From the NCBI GenBank assembly GCA_025618425.1, contig CM046842.1, forward strand, positions 37,472,286 through 37,536,285: a stretch of 64,000 nt of DNA, read 5' to 3'. The notes beneath the pieces are model-generated. The model was not told the DNA's origin, did no database searches, and saw only the letters and a program-made list of their open reading frames with translations. Both the position numbers and the translations under genes were made by a program. Numbering within the stretch: the stretch's first letter is position 1; every line of letters begins with the position of its first letter. Below, piece after piece: positions 56,201 through 59,200 of this stretch. The stretch comes from Heliocidaris tuberculata. Lineage: Eukaryota > Echinodermata > Echinoidea > Camarodonta > Echinometridae.

Positions 56201-59200
56201 CATCAGCCAGCTTCAAAATCAAGATTTACATTCTTTTATTACCTGCGCGTAGCTTTAGGACCCGTTCATTTTGTCGCACAAAATTTATCACGGGCATCGA
56301 CATCGACCTGAAAATGAATGTTAATGACATTCGTCCGTCGTAATTTTCTCAGCGATCTAACTTCAGAATATGTAGAACTAAGATATTTAAAGAAAATCGC
56401 ATAAACCCCTGAATAAAATGACATTTTAGGGGCTGGAAACAAAGTGCGTAGCTTTAGTTTCTCGCATTATACAAATGATTAATCATGTTTTAACTTCGAA
56501 CCGTTCGAATCCGTTTCATTTAATTACGTAATAACTTGACTTATGACAGTATTTTTTTGTTGGTATATAATTTGAATTCTAAGTATATTTTCTTTTCTTT
56601 CATATTACAGTAATGCGAACAGAGGGCTTGACTGGGCCAGGTATGTATGAATCTAACTCTAGTTTTTTTTAACAAACATATTGTATAATAATAATAATTT
56701 GATTGCATTTTAAATAAAAATATAGATATGCCTCAATCGATACGAGAAACATATACCGTACATGGGAGTGTTTGATCAATTTTTCATTTCTTTATTTAAT
56801 GATTATTGTGATCTCCTCTTTTTACATGCACCTTTAAAGCATAAAGGAGAAAAAGGGAGTATTAAGATACAAATTTCCAAAGTACAAGTGGGAGAAACGT
56901 GAAGCACCATGATGTCCTTTCGTATAATGACAGATCGATTCCTCACTCATTCCTAATCATTCACACTCTAATATGATGTACATTTGTAAATGTACGTTCA
57001 TCTTTAATCCATAATATTCTACCTTTCATTTACTCTAATACTCTTTTTTGACTAAATTTCCTCCTTGAAAATCAGCCCATTATGAATAAATGAACTTTAA
57101 TATAATAGAATATGATGTGTATCAAAATAAGGAATAACGAGCTATAGTTTAGAAAGTGAATGTCTTGTTCATATTTTCACAGATCCTCTAGCCATAACCC
57201 TTGGGGTGATTGGTGGGATCATTGCCGTCATCATACTGGTAATTGTTGCTTGGATGATTACTAAAAGACGATCAAGGTTAGTTTCATTCAGAGTAGTCGT
57301 TTTAGGCGTCGTTTGTGACCCGCCCCAGCTTATTTCGTTTTGTCTCAAAAATTATTTTTATTTCTGCAAATGAGACAGATGGCAACTTACAATTTCATAA
57401 AGATTTCTGGTTTAAAACAGATCTTTTTTTCCTAAAAGAAATATTAAACAAAGAAAGTTAGATTTGACATTTCTTCGTTAAGTCTGATAACTAGAAAAGA
57501 CAATATTAAAATAATTATTGCGAAGCTGAATTAGTGATGTATCCATCTGATGAAATTTCTTATGCTATGCTTTAATGGGTCATTTCTATAGAACGCTTCA
57601 AGTTTATTTTGAAATTCTATTTTACCCGAAATTTATAAGAGCAATAAAAAGTCATGTACATAACTGGGTCATTTGATGGCTTGTTTCATAAAGGTTTTTT
57701 TTATATGTAGTGCAACCCAAATGTTAGTTGTTGTCTATCGTTTGTGTCGGCAGACAAGGTTTGTATGTCTGCCAAAGTGCAGACCGGTTAATGAAGAATA
57801 TTACAGTCTAAGATGATACAATGACAAATATTTCTTCCTGTATGTGTTCAGTTCTAAGCTGGAGATAGCAGCCCTTCAATCCAATATGGAAAACCCGGCA
57901 TACGATCCTGATGGACCAGAAGGAGATGTGAGTATTGGTGAACATTTCTAATGCTTGCTTTTATTGATATTGATGATAATAATAATAATAATGATAATAA
58001 TAAACCGTTCTTGTATGGCGCATATCACATTATGATATAACGTCCCTATGCGCTTCCAAAGGGTTTGGATATTATTACCCTGTCTTTAGCTCCGGTTTGC
58101 GTAATCAGCGCACAGTGCATTTCAAGGAATAAATCCTGCCAGGTACCCATTTAACACTTGGATTGGAGAGTGGCAAACGTGGATTAATATCTTGCCAAAA
58201 GACGCTATTGCCGGGCTGATATAACTAAATAATAATGACAGTACATAAAATAAATTTTCTTCTCTTGCCAATTACTTAGCTGTTACAAATATTATTCTAC
58301 CGAAAATCGTTAGACGAATACCACTCATTCGTAACTTAGCATTCAAAAAGTGTTCTTTCATTCTGAGAGAATTTATCATCCATCAATGATCAAAACACAA
58401 AATTATCTCTAAAACTAACATGATGCTAAACGGTTTTCGAAATAGTCTTTTACAACATAATATGTTGTAAAAGTATTATCACAGTAGTAGCTATTTGTAA
58501 AAATGCACAATAATCCCAGCTCCTGTGAGCTTGCTTCTTGATATCTGCTGTCCCCTTCTCTGTCCAATCTGATTTACAAAATTTAGTGGATAATATGTTT
58601 TGAAATATTGCTAAATAATCATTAACGAGCCGCTGTTTTTTTCATTTTCTTCAGATCGTGTTGAGCGACATGGAGAAAAAACCAATGGAAATGGAATCAC
58701 GATACCAAAGTTTTGTAAGTCTCTTTTTGACGTTTTATGTACAGGTTTAGAAGAACAGCGTTATAGGCACAAGGATGTAAAGCCTTATTTTCGGAGGTGT
58801 CGAAGTCAAGGGGTTTAAAAACTTGACTGGAGATGAAAAAGGTCGTGGGTTCGATCCCCAGCACGGCACTGATGTTCTTGAGAAATGCATTTCATCTAAT
58901 TTGTTCCTCTATTTTCTTATTCGTACCTCACTATTGAGAAAGAAAGTATAGAGAAGTTTAAAAGTTCCACAACGGAGATTCATAGAGAGGCACCTGACAG
59001 AAAAGAATACTCCGTTAAACAAAAATATGGTTGTTTCAAATTTTCGCCTTTGAGGTTTCATCAGGAAATGATACTGGATTAATACAAACAGTACAAGCAC
59101 GACTTGCACTGCATCTTCAGTGCATCTCTTTGTAATGGTCGCAGGTTCCCTAACTACCTATTCCGCTGGACAGCTTTGATAAGGTTCCCTTCATAGGGCT

